Positions 1-11,700 of a stretch of 64,000 nt of DNA are shown in pieces; positions within the stretch are counted from its first letter, which is position 1; each line of letters opens with the position of its first letter. The DNA is from Aphelocoma coerulescens (lineage: Eukaryota; Chordata; Aves; Passeriformes; Corvidae). The position numbers and the translations under genes were made by a program. The notes under the pieces are model-generated. The model had not been told where the DNA came from and did no database searches. It saw only the letters and a list, made by a program, of their open reading frames with translations. Location of the stretch: positions 19,319,578 to 19,383,577 of the forward strand of contig NC_091014.1 in the NCBI RefSeq assembly GCF_041296385.1. Reading direction: 5' to 3'.

Positions 1-2581
1 CTACCTGTCATAAACCTCAGTACAACTGTGCTCCTGCATTTTTTATTGCATTCCATTCCATCATGTTTTTGTCTGTTTTCTACTGTCTTTTAATTTGCTT
101 CCATTGTAGTTAAAACTTGTTCAACCTTTAATAGCTATACTGTCATTTCTCTTTCTTTTCTCATTCTTTTGCTATTTTACTCTGCCATTTGTGACTTCGC
201 TCTCAGACCAAGCTTTAGTTCTTCAGACACTCCAGTTCTGCTTATTCTTGTAAGATTCCTATAGAACAATTTTCTTACTCTTTCCAAATAGGTTCACAAA
301 GCTGTTCCTGCCAGATATATAAGCAGACCTCAGACTTCTCACTCCATCTTAAGATGTCTTTTACTGAACTGCTGAAAACACTTCTTCCCAACTTGCCACT
401 GTAATTTGTATTATAAAACACTTTCCTCTTTGTTCCTAACACTCTGCCCAATTCCAAAATGAAATGATAAAAAATATCACTAACTCTTTACCACAACAGC
501 ATTTTTCTGAGCAGCTCAGAGGGCCCGTTTTTCTCCCAGTGAGAGCAACTGAACACTTTCATGGAATTTAGTTCTAAAAACAATGATCTCAGTAAAAAAA
601 AAATTAGAATAATATAAAAGTGTAACATCATAGAATAATCTTTGTTTTTTTCTGGTCATCATCTTTATTATCCCCATTAATTGGTTAGCATATCTTTTTA
701 GTTTTTGTTTCATTTCTTTCACCTTTCCTGATGAGTAAATATCTTCTGACAAATCAGAGCACAGGCAATAAGCACACTTTGTATGTACAACTATTTCAAA
801 GAAGAAGAAAAAGATGAGATGCACACTCGAGTATCCTTCAGACAGTGTATCTCTTCCAGCTTATTTGCTTTGACAGTAACTGTACAAATAATATCTTCTA
901 AACCTGAGCAAACAAACCTCTTTTAACAGCACAACAGATACTGTTAGGAAGTCTAAGGATCATCTGAGATGTTCTAGTGTGTTGTCTGTTTTGCTATATT
1001 ACTTTTTAGAATACCTTTGGCAAAGAAAATTAATATATAGATCCAAACACATGTCACTGAATATGCTAATCAATTTGTTCATGTCATTGCTTTCAGTCAT
1101 TTCTCATATGTGGATGACATTTGAAGGTTTCAGTTTGAGGAATTTTAAACTCTTGTAAGGAAGCCTTCTCCCTCCATCACAACTTACATACCAGTGACTA
1201 GAAAAGTAAGTCACATACTTCAATGAAACCATCTGTTACAAAATCATTCTGAGGTATATTTTATAGCAAGTGATGACAAAGGCAAAAATACCACCTGTTT
1301 AAAACTCATGACAGACAAGAGAACAAGGCAAAAGTCACATTTTTCTTCATTTTGATTTATACAGGACTGACAACTTTTTTAAGGGGACTAAATTTGTCAT
1401 GGAATACAGAGGAAATTTAGGAGAACATGACAGTTTCTCTTGATAAAAATGTTGATAAATGCCTGTGTTCTGAAATCAAGTAAGTATTAAATCTCTCTAA
1501 TAATAATAATAAATAAAGTCTAGGGGAAAAAAATTTCAATAAATACATTTAAATGTGAAAATTGGGCAATTTATTGTTGTCCATCCCAAAAACCTTTCCT
1601 TATGCTGCTAACTGCAATTTTCTGCCTTAGAGTTTTCCAGAAGAATGTCCTATTATCTTTAAAGAATGATCAATATAAAGATTGTTGACACTACAATTTT
1701 GCTATATGTGACAAGGAAAGAGCTAACTATTGACTACAAATAAATAAATAGAAATAAGAAATTAAATGCCTATTGTGGACATTATGTTGTATTGCAAGAG
1801 CAAGTCTTTAGACTGGAAAAATGGTTATTAAAAATAATATTGCATAGTGGTAACCCAATCTTTTAACCAATAACTGCACCTCCAAGTGGAATCCTCTCAG
1901 ACTAATGATTTTGACCACAAAACGTGATCAAGAGTAAAACTGGAACATAATGCATTAACTGATGAATTATAGAAAGTACTTAAAAGAAATGCTGTAGGAA
2001 AAGCCACATTCCAGGATAACATTGATGTTTTTCTTCCCCAGACAATCTCTAATTTCACAAAAGAAATGAAACTTTCACAGGCTGTGAATAGGGTTTTCTA
2101 GTTTTCTATTTCGTTTTACAATCTTACAGCTATTCTGTCTCAAGATCATGGAAAATTAAATTTAGACTCTGACAATCCCATCATTTTATAGAAGTAGTCA
2201 GCTATGACAGCACTAACCATCAACCCCCAAAAATCTAGGCTACTCAGTGTGATATCTGATACCTACAGTAGATTAAGTGCAACAAGCATCTGTCCTTCAG
2301 TGTGTGCTTAGGATATAAACAAAGGACTTTTTTTTTTTTTTTTCACAAATTTCTTGCTTGTTTTCATTCATTTTCATGTACTTACAGATGTTCCAAACTT
2401 CCCAACATAATTTTTATTACTGTAGGGATTGAGAGTTAAAGAAGCTGATCTGGACCACTGAAGTCTTGTGAAATAAGGTCAATTACTGCTTTACATGTTT
2501 GAAATATTATTTGAACCAAAAGAAATATTAAATGACAAATAGAAATTTTACCTGAAATATAAATTTTTGAGAAGAAATTAC
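1..2581. other. Unique AT-rich non-coding stretch
   Basis: No gene, RNA or recognisable repeat is seen. The sequence is AT-rich throughout. A TAA-rich microsatellite lies near 1499-1513 and a run of 16 T at 2328-2343. Minus-strand open frames at 275-457 and 516-824 show no domain, composition or context suggesting coding. The stretch ends at the TSD of the first solo LTR. Confidence 0.6.
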
Positions 2582-2586
2582 ATCAG

Positions 2587-3113
2587 TGTCCTAGGTTACA
2601 ATGTAAGATGTAACCAAAAGCATGTATTCTATTATCATCTTCACAAGCTGCTAAAGCAGGTGGGGCAATGTTTGTTATCTCCTACCACGACTCACTCCTG
2701 ATAACTCCCTCCAGGCACTCTCTCTGTTTAATGGGCTATCAAGGACCCATGGCATGACTCTTAGAATTACACCATCCCATTGTGAGATGCTCCACCCAGG
2801 GGGAGGAACCAAGCATACCCACCTGGATATAATCTGGGGTTTGGAACAGCACAAGCAGTCCTGTTTACTGGATTCCTAGAGGACAAGAGGTACTATTGGT
2901 GTGTCAGATGAAGACCAGAGCCTTCTACAGGATCACCACTTCAACAGGACCACTTCATCTGGACTGCTACCACCACCCTGACTAACAGGGTGTCAGGTTG
3001 TGTCCTGTCAATCCTGACTCAGCATTCTTGTACTATTGCATTTATTTTAATTTTCCTATAAAATTATAATTCTGACTTGTGATCTCCTATTGGTTTGTTT
3101 TCAAACTAGTAGA
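2587..3113 (+). mobile_element. Solo ERV LTR, family A copy 1 (TSD ATCAG)
   Basis: This is a complete solo long terminal repeat of 527 bp. It starts TGTCCTAGG, ends in AAACTAGTAGA and is flanked on both sides by ATCAG (2582-2586 and 3114-3118). The same element recurs at 33,480 and 60,157. Shared landmarks include the GGTGGGGCA block, the GAGATGCTCCACCCAG block, a TATA-like ATATAAT (2827-2833) and the TTCTGACTTG block near the 3' end. The final CA of the other copies is GA here, so this copy is mutated at its terminus. It is also about 30 bp shorter than the others because most of the first U3 repeat unit is missing. A 5-bp TSD is usual for ERVL (class III) elements, so ERVL is the inferred class. 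Orientation comes from the TATA-like box and from the polyA-signal position in copy 3. No internal retroviral sequence flanks it. Confidence 0.85.
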
Positions 3114-3118
3114 ATCAG

Positions 3119-3569
3119 GCAATTGCTATCATATTAATACAAAATAAAATGTGTAAAACTCATTTGATACTGTTACCTAGTTTAGAGGACAACTACTGAA
3201 ACTGTATCTTCTTTTTAAATCTATGGACATAAAATGTCTGTGTTGCAGCAGAACTAAAACATAGATGTCTAAGGCACATTAGTACAAATTAACCTGAGCT
3301 AAAATATACACCCCAGAAACAACTATATCTGGAGGATGACTTATCAGATGTCTTGAATATTAGAGCAGTTCTGACTCTGTGTCTACCTCTATCTATATGT
3401 ATTAGTAATTCTATTTCTGACTGGCAGAGTTTCAGAATTTAATTACTCTATTTATGCTTACTGACATGTTGTAAATAATGGAAAGAACTTACAAATGATA
3501 CTTTAGTATCATTGCTGACAGCTCCATGAAAGCAGAGCTCCATGTGAAGTAGAGAATAGTCAGTTATGC
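3119..3569. other. Unique AT-rich non-coding stretch
   Basis: No gene or recognisable repeat is seen between the first LTR and the more GC-rich segment that follows. Confidence 0.5.
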
Positions 3570-4700
3570 AATTTAAAGCTTGTTTACACAAGTACAAAGG
3601 GAAGCATGGGGAAACCCAAACATCCTGTACCATTTACAAATCCATTTCCATGAGCTTAGAAGACCACAGGGGCACAAAGGTGGGGGAACCCCAATATCCC
3701 ATGCACGGAAACCTGCCCTGCCTTCCCCTGGGACTGTCTCAGAAAGTTTCAGCCCCATGGGCCATCAGGGCCCCATGAGCTAGGGGAAGGTGCTTTCACA
3801 CAGTATGAGATGGTAGGGAAAAGCATTTAGAGATTGTACAGGACTTTCATGGGATGTTTCAGGGACAAACCAAAGGTGGTTTTGGCATGAACAAGCACAG
3901 GAATACAGAAAGATAAAGGATTAATACAGGCTAGCACACCCACCTATGCCCTGCACTAGATCAGTAGTCTGATGTGTCTTTTCACTAAACTTCCTTTGAA
4001 CTGTTGCCCTGAGTGAAGGGGCTCTTTCTGCTGGTACTTGTGTGAGTTTAGGTCTAAGTGCCAGGGCTGGAGTGAAACCACCCATCACATGGCCTGTGTG
4101 TTTGGGGTGCCAGCAGCTGGAGACATCAGGATGTGTGCACCTGAGTGGGATCACTTGCAAATAGCCAGAGCAGAGGGACACAGGAGCCAGGAGAGTGAGC
4201 GTGTCACTCACAGGGAGACAGCAGGAGTTCAGCACTAGCAGGACCAGGGTTTGTTCAGGAAAACTGCTGAGGACACTGGGCTTGGGGAATTTTCTGGGAC
4301 TCATTTGTACATGAGTGTTTGCATTTGAGAGTGAGACAACTGAGAAGAGCAAGGATCCAGGGAAACACTGACAAGGTAATCACTGTGCATGTTGTACACA
4401 CACATTGTACATATATACACTTACGTTTTCTGCTAACAAACCTTTATTCTAATTAGCCAGAGAGGGAACCAGGATGAGGGGTTTTAGTGTTGTTGAATGC
4501 TTGTGTGTGAGTGCTTAGTGTTTTCTGTCTAGGTTGGCCTGTGTGGCCAGTCATCTGTACACATGTAGGGGTACTGTATGTGCCTATATGTTAGTCATTG
4601 GGAAAATGTGCTCAGCATCACTCCTGGTTGGATCTGAGGGAACAGAGATGCAGCAGCCTTGGCTCTTTCAGGTTGTAGGATTCATTGGCCCCTACCAGTG
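3570..4700. other. Unidentified GC-richer segment, possible old retroelement
   Basis: This segment is clearly richer in G and C than its flanks and is rich in GTGTG and CAGCAG/CAGGAG words on the plus strand. It closes with an A-rich tail containing two AATAAAA-like signals near 4700-4712. Short ORFs on both strands, including a 143-codon minus-strand frame at 3921-4352, overlap in several frames, as expected of stop-poor GC-rich DNA, and none is recognisable. The base composition and the A-rich end make a decayed LTR or retrotransposed sequence plausible, but I cannot name a family and see no terminal duplication. Confidence 0.3.
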
Positions 4701-5682
4701 ATAAAAATAAAAATCTAGGAAACACAAAGATGGGAGAACATCTAATCTTTAAAATTTTATAATACCACAGAATAAATCAGAGACTATCCACCTGTAAAAA
4801 AAAAATCTAACATTAGGATGTCAGAAAAAATGTGACAGACACAAAAAAGGTAAGATAAAAATAATGAAACTGGCTATCTGGTGGAAAGGCTTAAATAAGA
4901 GAAAAGTTAAAATCTATTGCATTCAAACATGGCTAAAAAATAATTAGAAGGAACTTCATAAAGGTGGAAAAGTAAGGTTGGTTTTGCCTATGTAATTTCT
5001 TAATTTAAGAAAAGGGGATATTCGTTCAAACTACAGCCATATCTAAAAGCAATAAATGAAAGTGCTTTGTTACAATATGCCTAATTCAGCAATGGTACTC
5101 ATTATCAAAAGTTAATAGTCAACACAAGGCAGATGGCTGAAGATGCATATTAACTCAGTAAAATACTAGAAAGATTCAATTTGATACGAAGATGGAGAAT
5201 AATCACAACTGTGAATATTAAGTAGGATAAAATAATTGGAATTCAAGCCTTTATACCTCAGGGCATAAACCAATGACTAATTAAATATGATACAAAAGAG
5301 AATGTCCTTCTAAGCACATTTTCCTGTAATTGTCTACAGCATTTCTTGCAACTGGTGCTCTCTGCTGATGCAGGCAGGACACGATAATTGAGTGATCCTG
5401 AGAGCATATTCAATATGATTTCTTAAGATCTATTTTAACTTATCCAGTGTTTTTTATTTACTAATTTAAATTCCTTTAGCACTAGACAGCTGTCACAACT
5501 CTCACCTATACAAAAAAAGCAGGCCACCCAGCTTTTGAGAAATGTGGAATGGTTCTAATTTTTATTGCCAGTTTTGTTAATGCTGATGTTTCAAGCAGTG
5601 GGCTCTTTACAGTTAACCTATTTTTTCCACTAATATATCTTTTGCCATTGTAGAGAGCATTACAAGAGCAGCTAGTTGTAGC

Positions 5683-5709
5683 TAATTATGCAACTTCTTT
5701 GCATAATTA
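5683..5709. promoter_or_regulatory. Perfect 10-bp inverted repeat of homeodomain/POU-like sites
   Basis: TAATTATGCA (5683-5692) is followed by a 7-nt spacer and then its exact reverse complement TGCATAATTA (5700-5709). Each arm holds the homeodomain core TAATTA and an ATGCA half of an octamer/POU site. The surrounding 150 bp is AT-rich with further TAAT and GCTAATTAT-type words. This is the composition expected of a vertebrate conserved non-coding enhancer, but conservation cannot be judged from a single sequence, and AT-rich DNA produces such words by chance. The regulatory role is inferred. Confidence 0.3.
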
Positions 5710-8633
5710 TATTTCTCATCAGCAGACTTAACTCAGTAAATAACAAATAGGAGCTCTTTAAAATGTGAGATGGATCGTAAATCAAAGGCAGATACTTTGT
5801 AATGTTGTTTGCCTCATAAAGATAATACTAATCATAGCTTAAAAGGACATATCTTCTCTCCACTGAGAGGATTTGATTTTTCTTAGCTGGAAGTCTTTGT
5901 TCTGAATGTTTTATCATGGTGAAGTGTACAGAAATGAATATGGCATTTCAGCATTTGGTATTATTCAGTAGATAACCAATTGTCTTCAAGTTGCTGAAAG
6001 TCCAGGAATCACAGTATTGTTCAAAGCATTTAAAATGGCATCTGCATGTTTTTTTAATGAGCTATGTTCTCTTTTAATTTGTTGTACATTTGTTACTCTG
6101 ATGTGAATGTACACTAGTGCTGCTTCTTTTTTGATTTAATAAGCCTTCAGATGTGGAAGTTGCATGTCTCCATGAAGTTTTCTTCATTTAATATTTTAGA
6201 CAGAAAAAAACTCTTAGCTTGCTAAAATGTTATGGTGTTGATTTAAAAAACTTTCTCATTATTTTAAGATATTACACAGATTTAGGAAGCTCTAGGAAAT
6301 AAAAAAGGGAAAGATTAACATTTCAGTTCAAGGCTGTGAATTCTATTTTGCTACCTTTTTGATAGAGATCAACTATTGACCTCTATGGTTTAAGCTTCAG
6401 TTACAAATGCACTTCCTGACAAATGGTTTCTAACTACAGTGCTGCTTATTCTTCCAAATTCCAATTATGGTTGACAAAACTAAAAGGTATACAGGACCTG
6501 AATTTCTTACCCAGCCTTGGAGAAGGGGAGGTGTCCCCACTAGGGTCAAGAAATTAGACAGAAATCCCAAGGTTTGCCTTGTTCTCTTAGTAGCTTTATT
6601 CTTCAGTGTACCAGTTCCACATGCACAAATTTAGTGTCTGTGTAAATTGCTGTAATTATATCCCTGGAGACTGAAGTCCTTTCACATATTCACAAAGAAA
6701 ACAAAGTGCAAGTAGCAAATACTTTTTCCCTTTGGCACACTCCAACCTTGACCTTACAATACACAACTCCAGAAGTGATAAAATGCAATTTCCTATTCTC
6801 CTCTGAGGTGTTGCTGCTTGACTGCAATTTATAGGAAGGATGCAAATCAGATTACCTTAGCAGAAGACATACTCCTACAAGAGTACAAAAGAGACAGAAA
6901 TAGTAAGTGGTTTTGAAAAAGGAAATACGATGTCCAGACAGGAATTGTGGACAGTTCAGTTCACAAAACAGTCCTAACAAATTCTTTTTACTCAAATACA
7001 TGGTGTAAATAATCTATGCCCTAATATTCTATGAAGTACTAATAGGGCTTAAAATGAATTTTACTTGTCTGCAATTGAAATATTCAGGAAGATTTCACAC
7101 AACAACTCTCTGACACTGAATCTCAAACAAAAAAAGACCAGCACATTTTGCTTATAGAATGTTAACTGTTACCCCTAGAGCAGGGTAGCAATGCAAATGG
7201 TCCAAGTAGGTCCTTCCACAGCATCTATATCTGGATAAGATATGGCAAGTGCAAGCAGATATCCCCTTGAAATGTCACATGTATGTTTCCCTTCCTTTAT
7301 AAAAATAATGCTTCCATTTCTATTCAGGGTGTTCTAACAATTCACTTTATTACGAAATATCCCTTTTCAGAACTACAAACAAATATTTTCAACTCAAACC
7401 AAATAAAGAAAAAAATTCTGTTGTAAAATCAGAATGTTACAGTCAAAAAGAGTAATTTCTCTGATTTTTTTCAGTGATTATGAGTATTCATATATTCATT
7501 ATGTTCATATTTTCATTCATGGAGAGATTAATTCTATCCAGCAGCATCTCTCAAATTTGAGAACTCTCTTATATTGTGCAGCTAACTAGTAATTTCTATT
7601 TTGAATTTGCTACTTGTCAAAACAATATTGTAACCACTGAAAAAAATTACCCATCTTTATTTTTCATTTGCAGTTTTTGGAGATCTTTAATGATTTTCCC
7701 AAAGTTCTCAGAATGTAGGAATTTATTAAGAAGAATTAAAGGTATTTAAATATTTAAGAATATGCAACTGTTTATCCTCAAATATTTTAATATAGTTATA
7801 TTGTGTTCCATTAGCATTTTGTTTATATGGCTGCAACTATAAGAAAAGATAGCTGAGCAATGGATTTTAGAGGTACATAATGCTTCCATCACTGGATTTC
7901 CTGAGGATGTTGTTTGTATTTAATGTCTCTGTAGAGACAGAAAAAGATCAACCAAAACTCTTAAGACTCTGAGACTAAACTGTTTTCATGTTATTTTCCC
8001 CCTTGATAGTTTTCTGCAGAAGGCAAGGTTTGAGTTAATGTCAAAATATGCTGCTTAAACAGGACAGCATAAATATCCTACTTTGTTCCTATAACAGAGT
8101 GAACATTATATTTAAGGTATAATGCACTGCGAACAGCAGACCATGTTCAACATTAACACTTCAGTTTTTGCCTCAATCAGTACAAACTGGATGAGCAGTT
8201 GGAGCTAATATATCATGACTGTAATCTGCAGTAAGAAAAATAAGTCTACAATTTTAGGGTAAAGAATGAGTACTGCATTAGCTTTCACAACCCATAAGGA
8301 TATTGAAGTGGACAGGACATCACAGCGCAGCAAATACTGTTCCCTATCATGCTACAAAAGACTATGCAGAAACACAGCAAATTTTATCATAAAATCAATT
8401 GCTTCTATGCCTTTCTACTTCTTTTTACAGTGGTAATTAAAACATACTAATACTTTTACCATGTATTTAATTTTGATTAGTATGTGTCATTTGTTTTCAT
8501 ACAAGCATGACTCTTTTATTTCTCACTCCTCACATTGTCCAGATATATGAGCCTTAAAATGCTTATGGGAAAAGAGTGATCATGTTTTATTTCAGCCTTT
8601 ACTGAAGATTTAGCAGAACAAGCCCTTTTAGCA

Positions 8634-8770
8634 TGTTCTAACAAGAGAGATGCTTTCAGCTGCATCAGCCAATCTATTTGTTTCTTCTTTAATTAATCTT
8701 TCTTCAACTTGTCTGATCAGATTTGTGTACAACAGTTTGGTAAGGTGTTTCTCCTTCTGTGAATTCTTCC
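8634..8770 (-). other. Exon-like open segment (doubtful)
   Basis: On the minus strand an AG (at TTCACAG, near 8756-8762) is followed by an open frame of about 42 codons that ends in a stop near 8634. The frame is strongly charged and amphipathic, with a stretch reading IRQVEERLIKEETNRLADAA. That helix-like composition stands out against the hydrophobic or low-complexity short frames elsewhere in the window. The upstream sequence has only a weak pyrimidine tract, so splice support is poor. It could be a terminal exon, a pseudoexon or chance. I do not recognise the protein. Confidence 0.15.
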
Positions 8771-11700
8771 TTACATATAATAAAAATACTTGGAAAAGTA
8801 TTCCTTGGAATATTTGAAATATGCCAAAGACTACTTTGGGGGTTTTTGATAGCTGCATCAAATTGCTACACTCTTTTTCATATTCTCTGTTTTAATACAA
8901 TGCTATCTTCAAAAGATGACTTATACAAATAATTGTTAGCATAACCAGCCTAATATCCAACTCCTGTTTGTTATCATCAACAAGGCATTTTACTATTCCT
9001 GTTCCCACTTCAGCTGATTATTTTCCCTCCTTTTTGTTCTATTTGTCCTCTCCACATTTCCCTCATGTAACTCAATGTCTCTCACTTTGTTGTATTCCGT
9101 ATGGATGAGATTGACCATATTTCCATCTAGTCAGTTCACTTGTGCCATAAAACTATGTATCCAATTGGTTAATAAAGATAGCTCACATTTCTCATTTGAC
9201 TCTAATTATTTGGGGTGTTTTAAGCGTTGAAGTTTCTATCCTGCTTCCATCTGACACTGTCCTTTTTTACTGTTCAGAAAAGAATGCTAATGGCAACAAT
9301 ACACAGGATAGAACCCCAAGATGGTACAAAACCTGCCAAAAGTGAGTTCTTTTGGATTTGTGTTTTTTCCCCTTTTTTTATATACTTTTAGCAACATTTT
9401 TTAGCTTATCTTTGCACGTAAGGAGCTACTGGACTGAATCTCAGAGTGTGTGCAAAAAAAAGAAGGCAATGGCAGGAAGGTAAGGGTCCTTAGACTGAGA
9501 GTGGCAGAAAGAGATAAGCTTCATGAGAACATGGCTAGATGAGTAAATGCAGGATAGTCTGTCAGTATCTCAGCAGCAAAGAGGATGTTATAAGTATATA
9601 GAGCAGAAAAAAGAAGAAAAAAATGGAATAGGTAAAGGGCTGGGGAGATAGAAAATGCAGAACCTAAAAAAGTATACAAAACTTCCTTTTTTAATGGCTA
9701 AAGACACAGGAAAAGGAATTAAAAAAAAAAAAAGAATGCTTTGCTGACAGACAACAAAAAATTACAACGTAAACATAAGATACCAGGAAAGGAAGAATAA
9801 AATAGAGATGTACATAGGAAATAATAAAGACCCCAGAACTGAGAAGTTTGCTTACTGAAATGTAATGTTTAACAAGATAAATGAACACAGGTTGGATAAC
9901 ATACAAATGAGAAATCTTGAGCAACCCACAAAAGTCAGTAACTTTTCAATGTGTGTTAAATAAGATTAGCAGGGTGTCCAAGCAGTTCTGGTAAATTAAG
10001 GCAGGTTGCTGACCATTCAGAAAGACTTTTCCCAAGTGATTAGTGGATGCAAGTGCAGCCAAGGACATGTTCAATGTGCCTAAATGATAATGAATTCAGC
10101 AGCAAAGGAAGACACTTGGCAACTCAGTGGATGGGGCTTTATAGCCTGTAGTACTGGCCATTTTTAGAGCCATTTCTTAATCATCAAAGGAAACTATAGA
10201 TCTCTGAAAAGAACCACAGTATTAACCACTTGCTTGTTTAGATGAGACTACCATTTCTGGCAGCCAGGACTGTAACATATGTATTCCACCATGAAATGGT
10301 GGGAAAGCAGACCTTGTATTGCCCTTCCATACTGAAATGTTCACATTCTATGGGTAAGTGGCCCCTCTACGAAATAGCAAGGAGACTAAAGTAAATTTCA
10401 TCAAGCATGTGCTGCCATTGCTGTTTATTTGGGCTAAGGCTTCACTTTGGTACTGACATGTGCTCTGATTCAGAGCAAAGTTAAAATGACCTGCAAAGAC
10501 TGGCACTGACTTTTCTAGGACTTGAAGCTGTATACCATTTTAGAAGTGCATGTCCTGAAAGTGCAAATTCACTGGAATTGAAGCAGGGGAGGAAGGGGGA
10601 AAAGATGGTGTTAAAATAAAACTTACTCAGTATTAAATCTGTGTGTCTAAAATTTATGAGCTGCTGGGAAATTTAAAGAGAAAAAAACCCTCAGTTGTTG
10701 CAAATAGCTTTGATATTTTCCAATATAATTATAAGTATGCCATGACAATAACTGCTAGCCAGGAATATAGATATATATAGCCTGAACAATAGCATTTAAA
10801 GAAGCACATTTATGGACAAAAAAAAAGAAGAGAAAATCCTATATTTATATAATGTAGCTAAGAGATCAGCATTTTACTTATTTTTAAGTAAGTTAAAGTA
10901 AGTTGTATAAAAGCAATCTTAGCATATGGGCCCTGCTTTAAGATCACAAGTGAAAAAATAAATCATTCATGTTTAATATAGCCTATGATTCAGCTAAATT
11001 TGACTTTTGTTTTTGTTTGTTCATTACACAGCAAGCCAGAGGAAATCTTTTGATTATTACAGTTCACAGAAAATACTTTCTGGGAAAATATTTTAAGTAT
11101 TTTCAATTTGCTGAAGTTATGCATTGAGAAATATTCATTTCTGTGGGGTAAAGATCACATTCAAAGCTGACTGCAATCAAAGGGGATTTGTGTGTGTGCA
11201 TATATGTCTAAAGGAGGGTTTTAACTGACATCAGAAACTGTGGTTTAGATTCCAAATTGATGGACTTTTTAAATTATTTTAAGTTATTAAAATAATTTTT
11301 CCATTTTGTGTATATGTCCATCTCAAACACAGAAGGTAAATGTATCCAAGTGGTACTCTTAAGGCCAGGTTTGGGAGTAAGGGTATTTCAGTGGAAGCAA
11401 CTCCTGTCAGGGGGATCACCCAGTTCTGTCTACCACGATAGGTATTGAAGAAACTGACTCATGATGAGCAGGATTTCACTCTGTGGAAAATTAACAACCA
11501 CTGTTTTTCCATTGGTACACTTATCCTCTGGTGTGGGACAGAAAACATACAGCCTGGAACAAGTGGATAAAGGTAAGGATAATGAAAGCCAAACTCATGG
11601 GCTGTGCTTAATTTCAATTACTCTTTAGGGAAGAGTTAATTTATTGTGCTATGTAAAGGAACAAAGTCAGGCTTGTAATCTGTATTATAAAAAAATTGAG

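Noticed and set aside
3921..4352. 143-codon minus-strand open frame
   Set aside because: It overlaps an open plus-strand frame in a GC-richer repeat-like segment. There is no recognisable motif or splice context.
9150..9185. GGTTAATAAAGATAG as a possible LTR or gene polyadenylation site
   Set aside because: No LTR ends, TATA box or coding region accompany it. AATAAA is expected by chance many times in AT-rich DNA.
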